The position numbers and the translations under genes were made by a program. From the NCBI RefSeq assembly GCF_963676685.1, contig NC_092356.1:49563601-49627600 (forward strand): a DNA stretch of 64,000 bases, in the 5' to 3' direction. Below, one piece after another: positions 12,521 through 24,373 of the stretch; positions within the stretch are counted from its first letter, which is position 1, and each line of letters opens with the position of its first letter. This DNA is from Mytilus edulis (taxonomy: Eukaryota > Mollusca > Bivalvia > Mytilida > Mytilidae). Under the pieces are notes generated by a model. That model saw nothing but the letters and a program-made list of their open reading frames with translations, was not told the DNA's origin and did no database searches.

Positions 12521-12616
12521 TCAAAATAATACCTAAATGAGTTATTTCAAAATAATACCTAAATGCTCATTTTAAAATAATACCTATACGAGTCATTTCA
12601 AAATAATACCTAAACT
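12521..12616. repeat. Short tandem repeat, four units of 25-26 bp
   Basis: The core CAAAATAATACCTAAATGAG recurs four times with 25-26 base spacing. It starts just upstream (on the minus strand) of the splice acceptor of the first coding exon of gene 1, so it lies in the inferred 5' UTR intron. Confidence 0.8.
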
Positions 12617-12617
12617 A

Positions 12618-15600
12618 GAGGTGAATGCATGCCAAAAAGATAACTAAGGGTCGTCACTAAGGATTTTTGAAGGCCAGGGACTCATCATTGTTGGCCATGG
12701 TCATGATGGTGAGTCCAACAGTAAGAAAAAGATATTTTATTGCAATATAATTTATCATTTCAGTCTTTATAACATAATGGAGCACTGAAATGCCATTAAA
12801 TTCAGATTACTTTTGACTTTTGCTATAAAATGATATGTGTGTTCAGTTACTACAAAATATTTCAATCTTGATCCAGTTTTGAAAATGGTGATCCAGACCG
12901 ATTTTCGTTAATCCAGGACTCTAGACTCTACTTATAATGACTTAGTGAGAACTATGAGTACTTAAATTGTCCCTGTACACTATGTGCTATTGCTATATTA
13001 CCATATGAAACTACCTGATAAAACTTTCTGTTGGTCAGTATTAAACATACATACATTGTAAGTAAAATTAGTTTTCGTTGCATTGCTGTTTTATTGAAAT
13101 ATACATGTGAAATGTACAGGTGCATCACAACGAAAGTAAATTTTACAAACTTGAATGTATACATACATGTATATCAATGTATTTTATTTCGTTTGAAATA
13201 GGGTTTTTCCCGTTTGCTATTTGTAGTATTATTTATAGATGGGAACTAGTATAACTAGTTCGGATACTGGTTTTGTAACAGTATGTACTATTTATAAGGG
13301 TACTATATAAAGTTTGGGATTTAAATGTATTAGTATCGAAGGTGCTCGCAGTTACGTCGAATTGAAGTTGGTCACATAGGTATATGTGCAGTTGCTGCTA
13401 TGTTTATTGTACGTACAGGCGTTGGAGGTATTAGCCGGGGGAAAAGAAACGATGCGAAAGAGGAACCATGTTATATTTCATATGTTTATATATTGTTTCA
13501 ATCGAAGAAATATGTACAATAAAGTAAAATAAAATATTGTATCGCAAGAGAAAATAATATGTTACTGCGAGCAACTAATCCTATATCTGTGTTTGTCTTG
13601 TTTATAGCCTATTGAATTTAGAGATTAAATGCTTTAAATTCGGACGAGCAGGGCGAGGGAGAATTTAATATATATTATGCATTTTTCAGAAAAACGTCTT
13701 CCCTTTTTTCTATATTCAGAGTGTTTTTACCCAGTTTAAAATAAACTATTCTTTACTTTAATTTCTTTCCATGACAATATCAGACTGAGAGACTCATTTA
13801 AACTTCATGACAGTGCAAAGCTGGTGCTTTTCTTAATTTTCTATTTTGTTTGTGTTGTTTTCATGACTATTGTATGTGTGTAAATATTTGGTTATTCAGT
13901 CGATTTTTAAAGCTCAATATAGATCTTTTGTGTTTATGTAGTTTAATCAATATCAGCTTTAAAAGAAAATTTATAAATTTACTAAAAAAAAAATGCCTTT
14001 GAAAAATAACTTGAAGCCATAAGATGATATTGTCATACATGTTTAGAATAAGGATAAAGCTTTGTACATGTTGTATTAGACCAACCCACTGAATCTGATC
14101 TTTAATATGCTATTTCACAAAGTAACAGTCCGTAGGAAAGCATGGCACCCTGACATACATGTAGACACATAGTTTTAACTTGCAGAGAGAACACAAGACC
14201 CTCCAACACTTGAAGCCAACATGCGCTGACAAGACAATGTTGATTTTTGTTTGTTTCAAGGTGAAAAGCTTGCCTATTGCAGTTTGTTCCCACAAATGGT
14301 TTTGGTAAACATGGTAAATAGAAACTGATTTCTTCCTATATGTAGCATTGGTGATAACATTTCAATATTTTCTACAAAAGACAGTATGGTACTTTCAGGT
14401 AATGGACATTACAATCCAAAACATAATAAATCAAAGGCATATGACTTTAAAGCCTATATACATTGTACATGTGCATGTAGTGCATATATGCAGTATATAT
14501 TTTAACATGATACTTATATGAAATGTTGATTTTTATTCCAAACATGTAGTGATTATGTAACAAAACTGAAATACTTCCTTTGTAATGCATATTTTCTAGA
14601 ATTAACCTTTTGATAATTAATGTACAGGTAAATCTGATGACAAAACATATATATGTCTCTGACTTTCACCTGTGTTACATGTTAACTTATTAATGCAAAT
14701 TAAAATGTCAATGAACATGATGAACTGACACAATAATTTGTGACTGAGAGCGTGGCACTTAATCTCAAAAGGGACAAGTTGTGCCATTGAATTCTTAGGT
14801 TCCATTTATGCCGAATCGTAATGATAAACCTTTACATTTGAAACAGTAAAGTTTTGTTTTTGCAAATTTCGTTCAGGCCAGACAAATATTGAACTTCTAA
14901 TAATAGATTTCACAAGTCAATGTCAGGTTTTATTTGAGGTGAACAAAACAATAAGTTTAATTTATATACCTGGTATAAAATAGTGAAATTTTGTTTTTTA
15001 AGTACCTTCAATATTTCATGATTTACTGTCACGACAGTAAGTGAGCATTGATGTATATTTTTTTACGGTTTGTTTATGGCATTATTAGAAGCAATGCATA
15101 CAGTAAACAGAGCACTAGAAACATCATATAACCTAATGTTACTAAGATCCACCTCACAAAGCAGCAACAATACAGGTATACATTTAACACCTGGACTTAT
15201 TTAGGGACAACCATTTGATGTTTGGGCACTGAGGCAGGAGGATTTTTTGCAGATTGACCATTCATTGTCATCTGTTGGTACATGTACACATGATAATTTT
15301 GTTCCACAACTTTTCAGCTTCATTTTCCCTTTTGAACATGTTTATTTCTTGCATTTCCGTGTTGCAGAATATTTTTTATCCAATCTTATGTCCATGATAT
15401 ATCATTATTTATATTCAGCGCTAACCAGGCTAATCATTTTCAAATTCCTCCTGGACCCCCACCAGAAAATCAAAATATTTACCCTTATAATGTTACCGAC
15501 CGTGCAACAAGGGCTGTTTAACCAGTCAAGGTTGTTTTAAACTCCCATCATCATTAAAAAGACTATTTTTTGCCATCAATGGTCTGTACCACACACCTTT

Positions 15601-17152
15601 CAGTTGGCCTTCCCAGACCCAGTAGATTTAATACCATACATGCCGTATATTGGCCTGCAGTAGAAATTCTTTCACATCATACAGACTTTTTAAAATCTTG
15701 GGCCGGTGGGCCTTCGGCAAAATCTGGACTGAAGACCCAAGGAGTTAAAACCGTAGTTTTATTAATAAATTTTAAACATAATGGTTTAAAGTACTGCTGT
15801 TTTATAAACCATGGTTGTCCCGGCCCTTAATCAGTCCAGTTGTACAATGTACACCTGTAATATTTGCTCCTGAGGCGGATCTTGGACTAGCCTTCAAACA
15901 GCAGCAGAATCCAGGAAGTTCTAGAAAATTATATGAATACTCCATACATTTAATGCATTGGAATGTGTATTCAGAAACTACATTTGTCATGTAATAAAAT
16001 CATGACATTGAAGTTCATTGGTGACAATGTGGACAATTTTAGAACTATGTCTTGATATCACACATTGTTTTAAAGAAACATGGTGCATAATGAAGTGTGG
16101 ATATTTTAAAATACTTTTTCGTGTGGCACAAACAAAATCTGGACACGTGTAGAACTGAAGATAGGAAAATAACAAGACCTCCCCCTTTTTTCAAAACCGT
16201 TTCCCACGTTCAATCAAACTGATGTAATAGAAAACTTGAACATTTCCTTTTTAGCGATAATTGTGAACTGTACATGTATCACGCTTTTATATGCTTTGTG
16301 ATAACCAATGTAAATGCGTAACGACATTTTTACAAGTATTTTGACTTTGGTTTGACCTAATAAGTACGTCTAGAGGTCAAATTTAACATCCAAACTTAGA
16401 ATTTTCCATGTCGTTATGTATGTTACTCACCTTGATTTTAAACAATGAATTATTAGCAGGTTAATTATGGTTATCAATATAAAATATATATACCTGAAGA
16501 TTATATCAACGCGTCAGTATAGCTATAGGTAAACGCCACACACTGTTCACTGCTTGCGGATTTACACACCAATTTGTGTACTCGTATTACAAACGTATTA
16601 CAAATACCAATTGAGGCACCCGAGGGTTAAACAAATCTTTTAAGGGATTACCACATAATAAAAAGAAAAACGAGGAACCAGTTGATATAACTTTAAGGCA
16701 CAATAGACAATGGATTCCATTATTTCCAAAACAATAGACAATTCGATATATAAATGTGTGCATTCCCGTCCGTTTACCCTGTTTTATTACCCATTTTTCG
16801 GTATTACCAAATTTTAATGTATTATTTTATGATTGTAAAGATGACATTAATCCTTTAAAGGAAAGATTAAAACATAAATATAACTCTAATTAACGATGAT
16901 CTGTATAGATAGTACACAATGGGGCTTATGACGTATTTTTTTTTAAATATGAAATGTAAAAAAAACCGTTTTAAAATAATAAAAAAAATCACAAACAGAC
17001 ATTGAAATTAAAGTACTAGAAATATTTAACTTGAAAAGGGGGATATGGTTTTTATCTAGAATATTTTTTTCGTGCAAACATTGACATTTTTTCGTTTTTC
17101 GACGCTATCACTAAATGATCCTAAATCATTTTTTATTTTTTTTATTTTTTAT
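12618..17152. other. Gene-free intergenic stretch between the divergent paralogues
   Basis: No supported exon. Visible structure includes a short inverted pair (TGCTCGCAGTTAC at 13343 and GTTACTGCGAGCA at 13561, about 230 bp apart, perhaps a small MITE). A repeat at about 12880-12950 (TCCAGACCGATTTTCGT, ATCCAGGACTC) recurs near 37135-37180. The start of the ACCGACCGTGC element family is at about 15494-15560. The rest is AT-rich. Confidence 0.45.
15494..15560 (+). repeat. Single end of the TACCGACCGTGC inverted-repeat family
   Basis: TACCGACCGTGCAACAAGGG followed by CTGTTTAACCAGTCAAGG matches the inverted ends of the element at 22486-23118. Only one end is obvious here, so this is a fragment or the border of a decayed copy. 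Confidence 0.55.
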
Positions 17153-17156
17153 TTAA

Positions 17157-20100
17157 AGGGAAATTCCGCGATTTTTTACTTATCATCTAATTATGTTCAT
17201 CTTAACATAAAAAACACATTTGCAAAGTTTTAAATTTCTATTCCTTCTAATAACGGAGAAAATCAAGTATTTGTAACTTTTTTGGTTGAATTCTCGAGTG
17301 GGTCGTGACGTATTAGCCCGATTTATTGAATTCTGGGAAAAAATAAAATCTGTTTAACTCTTATAGCTTATCGACAATATACGTAATTAAAAGCGCACAG
17401 CTGACGAATGGTCGAAGTTATAAACCACAATATAAGAATGAACGAAAGTGAATATGCATATATATACCGTTTTGTATTGATTGAATTAAACTCCTATAAA
17501 ATTATCTCTAGTAAATGTTTTTGAATAAATTTAATTAATTATTGTTGAGATTTTTTCATAAAATATTTATTGAACATTTTTACTGATATTGAACTGAAAA
17601 TATTTCAGTTCTATTTACCGTTATTGTTTTGATAATCATTTCAATGCAACTAATGTGTGAGCAGAGTGTGTATATTATTTTGTAAAGGTCACTGTATATT
17701 TCTCGGCTTGAGGTCAATTCGTTTACCTTGTAGCTATTTAGCCGCAGGTGTGAGTTCAAGCGTACACAGGTATAAATGTAAATTGTTGTTATTTGGAAAG
17801 GATAAATAGAAAGGATTAGAGTATATGCTGTCATGATGTTAATACACTAAGATTAAATACACGATGAGAATAAAGATACAATAATTAAATTGTGTAAATT
17901 AATTGAAAATAAAATTCAGATTCGTAATTCCGAAAGTGTATAAAAATAAAAGGAAACAATTTTTGATTACTTTCTTAGCGGCAATTGGCGTAAAGATTCA
18001 AATATGAAGCAAAAAATAGTAGTTTTAATCTTTAATAAAAACTAAATGCAATATTACCCAATTTGATATACCATTGTACATCTGTTTGATATCATTGACT
18101 TTACCGGAATTTCTTAACTTGTATTCAAATCTGGCTGTGTTTAAATGCTAATAAAACTATTGCAATTTTAAAGTTTTTAATTGACAAAAAAATACAACAT
18201 AGTTTTTACAACATGCATAATTTTTTTTTAGTTTCTTTTTAACATTTTATTCTTACATAATTAAATTCATTTGACAATCATTTACACGAACTTTTTGTGA
18301 AAAGAATACTAATTATCTAAGCTAAGGCATTATATCTTTTGAGGATTTTTGAGGATTTTTTTTTTAAATTCTATGATAATAGTTGTGCAATGTTGAACAT
18401 GATAGCCGTCATTAATCCAAATAAGTAATACAGTAGTTGTAATAAAAGTTATACTTTAGTCATGCATTACAGATATTGACGAATTTATAATAGTTCGTTC
18501 ATACATCGTTGTTCATGAAACAATCATTATTAGTATACATGTAAGTTTCCTGACGTATAAGAGCCATTGAGGATGAGCTCCAGAGAAATCAGACTAGTTG
18601 CGTTTCGTTCGTTTGTTTGTTGGGAAAGGAGAGGAAATGCAACCGCTTGTACAGATAAACGACAGAATTACCATACAAGCATTTATAGTCAACACAATCA
18701 GAAAGAGTTCCCATCGTTAGACGGGGAATATGAAGGCTTCCAAGAATGAACAAGTGACATGTCTAACTCTGAACAGTTAGAGAACAGACTATCGACATCG
18801 AACGCTTGTTCTTGATATTTGAAACTGTATGCATATATATACGTATACGTTTATGATATAGTGATGAGTTCTGACAAAAACTAAATTCCTTCATGGTTAT
18901 ATCTTGCCATACGTTTATATTGGTTTGTAAGGTGATTACTCAAAATCGTTATTTGAAAATCCTGTTTGTGAGATGTAGATTCATTTCAATACAGAAATTT
19001 CGTCTATATATTTCACAAGTGTATAACACGGAGAAGCTCTGAAGGTTCATTACTCCCATTTTGTTTGGGTGTGAACCATCGATGTTTACAGCAATATCAA
19101 GGAATAAGGTGATGATGGTAGAAAGAACTATGGGCGTCATGTGGCAAATATTACATGCATATCGGACAATGAGTTGTCAATCTGTATGAAAAGTTTTCCA
19201 ATACAACCATATTATTGAGAAGGAATGTTTACATGCTATACTCTCGTACTAGTATTACAGGGTTCTTGTGGCGTTCACCTTAGACACACATCGTTTTAAC
19301 GATGTTTAAAAAAAGACAGAACCAATTTAATGTCATATTTCCCTATTTTTTAAATATAACTAAAATTCTTTTATCTGACAAGAATATCCCTATTTAGCGA
19401 ACAAGTAATTTATTCTTTTTTCGGTTATTGAATACCAAGAAAGAAAATAAATCCCGAAATTAATTTGAAACTTTGATACTCAAAAGTTTCCCAGCAAAAT
19501 ATTCACATCCCCTGGGGACAATTAGTGTTCGTCCAGTGGCATATATAACAATTGTGATGACGAATTCCTTCCTTTGTTTGAGAACAATCTTATTGAAATA
19601 TAAATCTGTGATTTTTCTAGGTCCACAGCTTCAATGAACCAAAGCAAAAGTTATATATACATCGACCTGTATTTAAATCAAATTGGTTCTCTTTTTCTTT
19701 TGGTATACAACTGTAGTCTATCGACATTCGATGATTACATACTGTTGGCATACGTTGGCTAGTCTATTTACAACACTTTTACCCCTATTTATTCAAAATA
19801 TATGTTTTTTTCTTATGTTCAATGTATACACGTAAATATTTTAAATTGCGCTATAGTTCCGTAACTTTATATCCAGTCGTATAAACGAATCGTCGGCAAG
19901 TGCGTACATTTTTTTAAATCAATATTTCTGGTCTGTTCCAATCTGTCCTTCACTATTGACAATGACTATATATTACATTTTCCCAAATTCACCCTTGGAA
20001 AAAATATTTAAATAGATTTTAATTTCATCAAATCTTATTTTTTGGGTATTATTTATATATTATGAATTATATTCTTTACACCAGAAATGTTATTTATAAA

Positions 20101-20820
20101 CAAGCGTATGAGTTTAGTAATGACAAGTAAGACAGAGTTGTATATTATACATCTGATAGTTCAAAATGGAAAGTTATAAGTTATAAGTTATCAGCCGTGT
20201 ACACTGATCAATACCTGCAGAAGTGAAACGATGCATGAACTTGCAAGCCCGACAGGAAATCGCTTGAATACCTGGACGTGTCACCTCACACCCCTCACAA
20301 TACCTTTGGATGTAATACCTTTAGCCATGCTGGTGATCAGATAAGGGAAGATCAAAATATATTTGAAAAAAGTTTATTACTTTAAAGAATTATGAACAAA
20401 TTAGATTTTCGAAAACAATTTTCACGGAACACTTATTTATGATTTCAACTTTGACTTTTCACCTAATTCCAATATCAACAGTTTAAAAACAACAGACCAT
20501 GGTAATTTAAAAAAAGTAAGAATATTTTCCGTATCAAGTTAGTTAGTCGTATTAAACAACCGTACGATTGACAAGATATCGACACGCAATTACGACTACA
20601 TCGGTTACTGTAGTTTTGTTTCTTTGTGGTTTATAGACATATCGTTTTTATTCATCGGGAAAGAAGACAAGATGGCGGATCTCGGAGAATTGATACTCTA
20701 AATTTAAAATCGATGGTGATCGCTTATCTAGCGGAATAAAACTTTAATATCTATGAATTTGAACATTTTTATACAGAATGAACATAATATCAATTTTTGA
20801 TTTTTTTGCGAAGTTTCCCT
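17157..20820. mobile_element. 3.66-kb TTAA-flanked inverted-repeat element (piggyBac-like, non-autonomous)
   Basis: The left end AGGGAAATTCCGCGATTTTT and right end GCGAAGTTTCCCT are inverted relatives. Further matching tracts lie inside (TTATGTTCAT on the left; ATGAACATAAT on the right). Exact TTAA tetranucleotides border both ends (17153-17156 and 20821-20824), the duplication made by piggyBac-type transposases. No transposase frame is seen, so the copy is non-autonomous or two opposed fragments. A relative of the left end lies at 55737-55880. Small frames inside (58 aa from 18573; 63 aa on the minus strand at 18949-19140) are noted elsewhere. Confidence 0.5.
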
Positions 20821-20824
20821 TTAA

Positions 20825-22485
20825 CACTATAAGGTATGGGGAAATCTGGATTCAGAATAAATTTGTCGTCATCTCAGCTTGACCATACTATTTTTTTTAT
20901 TAGCAAATTGCCGCTGGGAACGGATGATACTTTTTTTTAGAAAAAAAACCCGCACAGGGAACAAGCTTCTGTGACTACCTCAGTCAAGTGCTTTTATACA
21001 GGAGAGATTTGAAATGTCAGTTATAATCTAAATATACATATATATATCAATAAATAACACTTGATTTTTTTAATTTCACTGAGACACATATTTGTATACC
21101 CTGAAACCTTAACTTTCTAGGTTTTCCTCGCTTACTCAGCGTTGGCAAGCATAGTACTTAGCAGTGGCGGATCAAGTCATTTAAAAAAAAGGGGGGGGGT
21201 TCCAACTATATGTCCCCATTCAAATGCATTGATCGGCCAAAAAAGGGGAGTTCCAACCCCCGGAACCCCCCCCCCCCCCTGGATCCGCCAAAGCTTAGCT
21301 ATATTGAAATGTTACGCTATATACCTATACATATATATGGACCACCAAGATCAAGCATTAACCTTTGACAATGGAAGGTCATCACTATTTAAAGTTAGCA
21401 AAATTGATTGAAAATGTCATGTCATAGCGGATAAAATTTCTAGATTGTAAACTTCTGTGAACAAGACCCCATACATCATATAGAAACACATATTAATCAA
21501 TCATAGGCCCTCTTTTTTCGGTAATAGTGTAGGTCTATTCACAGTCAGTATATAAAGGTAAGCTAATAATATAATCATTCTATGTACCAAAGAATTGTTT
21601 ATTGTTTATACGTAAACTTGTCATCGCGCTTGGATCTGCATCTTTTCCGTCATCACGGCCAGTTAGGATTCCCGGTTCAATTTATTTTCAATGCAGAAGC
21701 CCAGTCTGCAGATATGATTTCCTCCTAAGACGTCTTGTATTACTTTATCATACTTTAAAAAAAAAATTAAGTATAATGCTGGACATTTCGCTATAAAGAT
21801 ACCAGAATTCAAGAATCAGTCAGTTTTAAAACGGTATAATCTTTCTAAATATTTTGACGAAGTTCAAGATTGGGAAAGTCTTTTCTTTGAACTCATCTCT
21901 ATTTTAACGGAATATATGCATAGACATAAATGAAGGATGATGGTGGTATGAAAGATCATAGTCCTGTTGAAGATTGTTGGTAGAGCAAGATGTTTCAGTG
22001 TCATGTAAAATACATTTTTTCATGTATGAATATCTTCCGCATGATATCCATCTTTTTAGACATTAAATGAAAAAAAGGTAGACTAGATATTTTAAATTTT
22101 TATCTCTGAAAAAAAAAATGAATGGATAATTCATATTTATCCAGACGGCATCAGTTGAAAACTTGTCTTTAATAATAATATTTTCTATGCAGTCACATCT
22201 ATAAACCCAATGTTTCCTCACAGCTAACTTAAGTGTGACCTTTATTTATGGGACAGTGTTACCTGTTCATTTAGGTATATACTTTCACGGTCACTGGTCA
22301 TGGCGGTTTAAATTTGTGGTTCACTAAAACCAAGGAAGTTATATATAAGAGATAACCTCCTTGACTAAACCCAAACGAAAAGATGGTATATACTCCATAG
22401 CCATTTTTTCAGTGTTTATTTCACAAAATGAGGCGAATATAAAAATGGAAAAACTAAAATTTTAATTTTTAATAAGACCATACGA
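20825..22485. other. Gene-free intergenic stretch around the hAT-like MITE
   Basis: Apart from the MITE at 21162-21293 this is AT-rich sequence with no supported exon. The 89-aa frame at 21142-21411 is a read-through of the MITE's G and C tracts. Confidence 0.5.
21162..21293. mobile_element. CAGTGGCGGATC inverted-repeat MITE (hAT-like ends)
   Basis: It begins CAGTGGCGGATC and ends GGATCCGCCAAAG, with internal mirror tracts (GGTTCCAACTATATG and GGGGAGTTCCAAC) and long G and C homopolymers. CAGNG-type ends resemble hAT elements. Related copies are at 62725-62884 and 59037-59108, with fragments near 2730 and 8528. The 8-bp duplication expected for hAT is not clean here (only CTTAG is shared by the flanks). 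Confidence 0.65.
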
Positions 22486-23118
22486 GGGCTGTTTAGCCGA
22501 TCAAGGTCGTTAAACACTTCCATCCTCATTGAATATTAGACGTACATTGCCCGAAACATCATAGACATACTTGAAAATGGGGTGTGGGAAACAGGGGTTT
22601 GTTTAAAGTAATATAAGAATTTTCGTTCAATAGGAGATGGTATCCAAAATATCGGCGTATATTTTTGCATTCGACAGTGTCTCGGACTATTATACCAGCT
22701 TTATTATAATAGTCCCAGACAGTGTGTAGTCAGTATGGATATTATTTTTTTCTTCAATTTTCGTTTATTTGGATAGCAGGCAGAAATCTTGAAAATCGTA
22801 ATATTGTTTCGTGCTTAACGGATTTTTTTTTACATATATATATAGCAATTGTACGTTTTTCTATATATACGTCCCTCAATTTTGAAAAGGTATATATGCA
22901 AGTATTTGGCAATAAATACCTCACAATCTACAGTAAAATAGTTATTTTTAATAAATCAAATACAACACATCGGTATATACAGATACATATATACTTTTTA
23001 TATGTCCCTGGGATATATATACTATCACAAAACAATTCGATTTGAACTACTGAACGTGAAACAACAACAAATGGAAGTTTTTAACGACCTTGACTGGCAA
23101 AACAGCCCTTGCACGGTC
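22486..23118. mobile_element. GACCRTRCRAGGGCTGTTT inverted-repeat element
   Basis: The left end GACCATACGAGGGCTGTTT and the right end AAACAGCCCTTGCACGGTC (with one variable base) are inverted. An adjoining inverted pair reads ATCAAGGTCGTTAAA and TTTAACGACCTTGA. TA lies close outside both ends. The length is 633 bp, with an internal near-palindrome at about 22674-22722 (TATAATAGTCC centre). No transposase frame is present; it is a MITE of uncertain class. Confidence 0.6.
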
Positions 23119-23796
23119 GGTACGTGAAACACACACTAGAATGGTACTTATATATTTATCCGAATCAGCTGTTTTGTTATCTAGTTTTATCTTAAATGAT
23201 CGATTCTAAGAAGTCACTGATAAGAATATCAATATGGTAATTATATGTTTAAATCAATATCCTATGATAAGCACTTGATATATTGAAGGTTAGTCCGCAA
23301 ATAACCTCCCCAACAGCCATAAAGGTATTTTAAAGATAAACTGTTCAATAACGTTATCTTTTGGTATAAATCACACATGTATAAACAAAGCCGCATTAAA
23401 TAAATTAACACACTAAACTGAGATCACTACCTTATATTTAAAATATTATAATAATTCCTGTTCCATTTGGACATTAGTCAAAGTCAATTGTTCGATGACA
23501 AGGTGAAACAGTATGTTATGAGTGAGATATATCCCGAGGACTACTTGAAACAGAGGTGACCTTCAAAGGTACATCTGCTAAATTACATATAGGACAGGCA
23601 AACTGAGAGGTAAGTTTTGTTTTCTTAACCAACTTCTTCGATCTCTTTATTTTCTACAGTTTATCTGATTTTTGTCTGTTAGCTCCGTCCATCGATCTAT
23701 CTTGTATTCTTTCTCTTGCTGGCACTTTCTTTGAACCCTTAAAAGTCCTTATATCGAAAGAAATGAAAAACATCTTATTTTAAGTGTAAAAAAGAA

Positions 23797-24036
23797 TACA
23801 TTGACAAGAAAGACCTTTTAGCGGGGCATCGTTTGGCTGTACGCTATGTAAACATATATAAAATGCCTAATCGAAATGGGGCCATCAAATCTGATGCCTT
23901 TAGGTGTTCAGAGAGTATATTGCGCTCCTTTTCAAGGAAGATCTCTCTATCAAAAAGGCCTGCCAAACGAGTCGCAGATGACCTTTTACACCACAGCGAG
24001 GTAGCACAAATGTCCACTAATTATTTTTCCCTCTAA
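23797..24036 (+). other. Candidate coding fragment, unrecognised
   Basis: An open frame of about 80 codons ends at TAA 24034-24036. It is richer in G/C and in charged residues (Lys, Arg, Asp) than surrounding chance ORFs and follows a weak acceptor-like TTATTTTAAG. Stretches such as KSDAFRCSESILRSF and RVADDLLHHSEVAQM look protein-like. There is no ATG-led start and no domain I recognise. It may be an exon of an unseen gene, a transposon ORF fragment or chance. Confidence 0.2.
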
Positions 24037-24109
24037 AGATTAATAAATCACCATTTACATATATCATCTATCATAATTAAATATAACATATATTTAAATA
24101 TTAAGACTT

Positions 24110-24373
24110 AACACAAGTGCGGCCACTTCCACTTTTGAAACAAAAAAGGTATTAAAATTAGCACAAATACTAGTATTGTGAGGATTTCTGTATTTTCCCA
24201 TGAAAATAATGATGCTAGTACCTGATGCATTGTATTGTAAAAAAAAAACATTTTACGGTACATGTGACAAAAGTATTTTGCTTTCCAATAAATAGCTAAA
24301 AGCTGACATTTGCAACAACTTTGCCAAAATTCTTATTTTGGGGCCAAAAAAAGGGGTCTTATCGGGCCTACTC
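24110..24373 (-). repeat. Half copy of the 5218-5789 inverted-repeat family
   Basis: GTGCGGCCACTTCCA at the left, an internal TGTGAGGATTTCTGTA tract and the terminal GGGCCTACTC match the left half of the 5218 element in reverse orientation. Confidence 0.5.

Noticed and set aside
12150-12524. 124-aa minus-strand ORF as a whole protein
   Set aside because: Only its middle (12380-12461) is the real signal-peptide exon. The ORF runs through a good donor and an acceptor, so the long version is an artefact of unspliced reading.
22722-23045. 107-aa plus ORF
   Set aside because: It lies entirely inside an inverted-repeat element and is dominated by Tyr/Ile/Phe from TATA-rich DNA; no domain.
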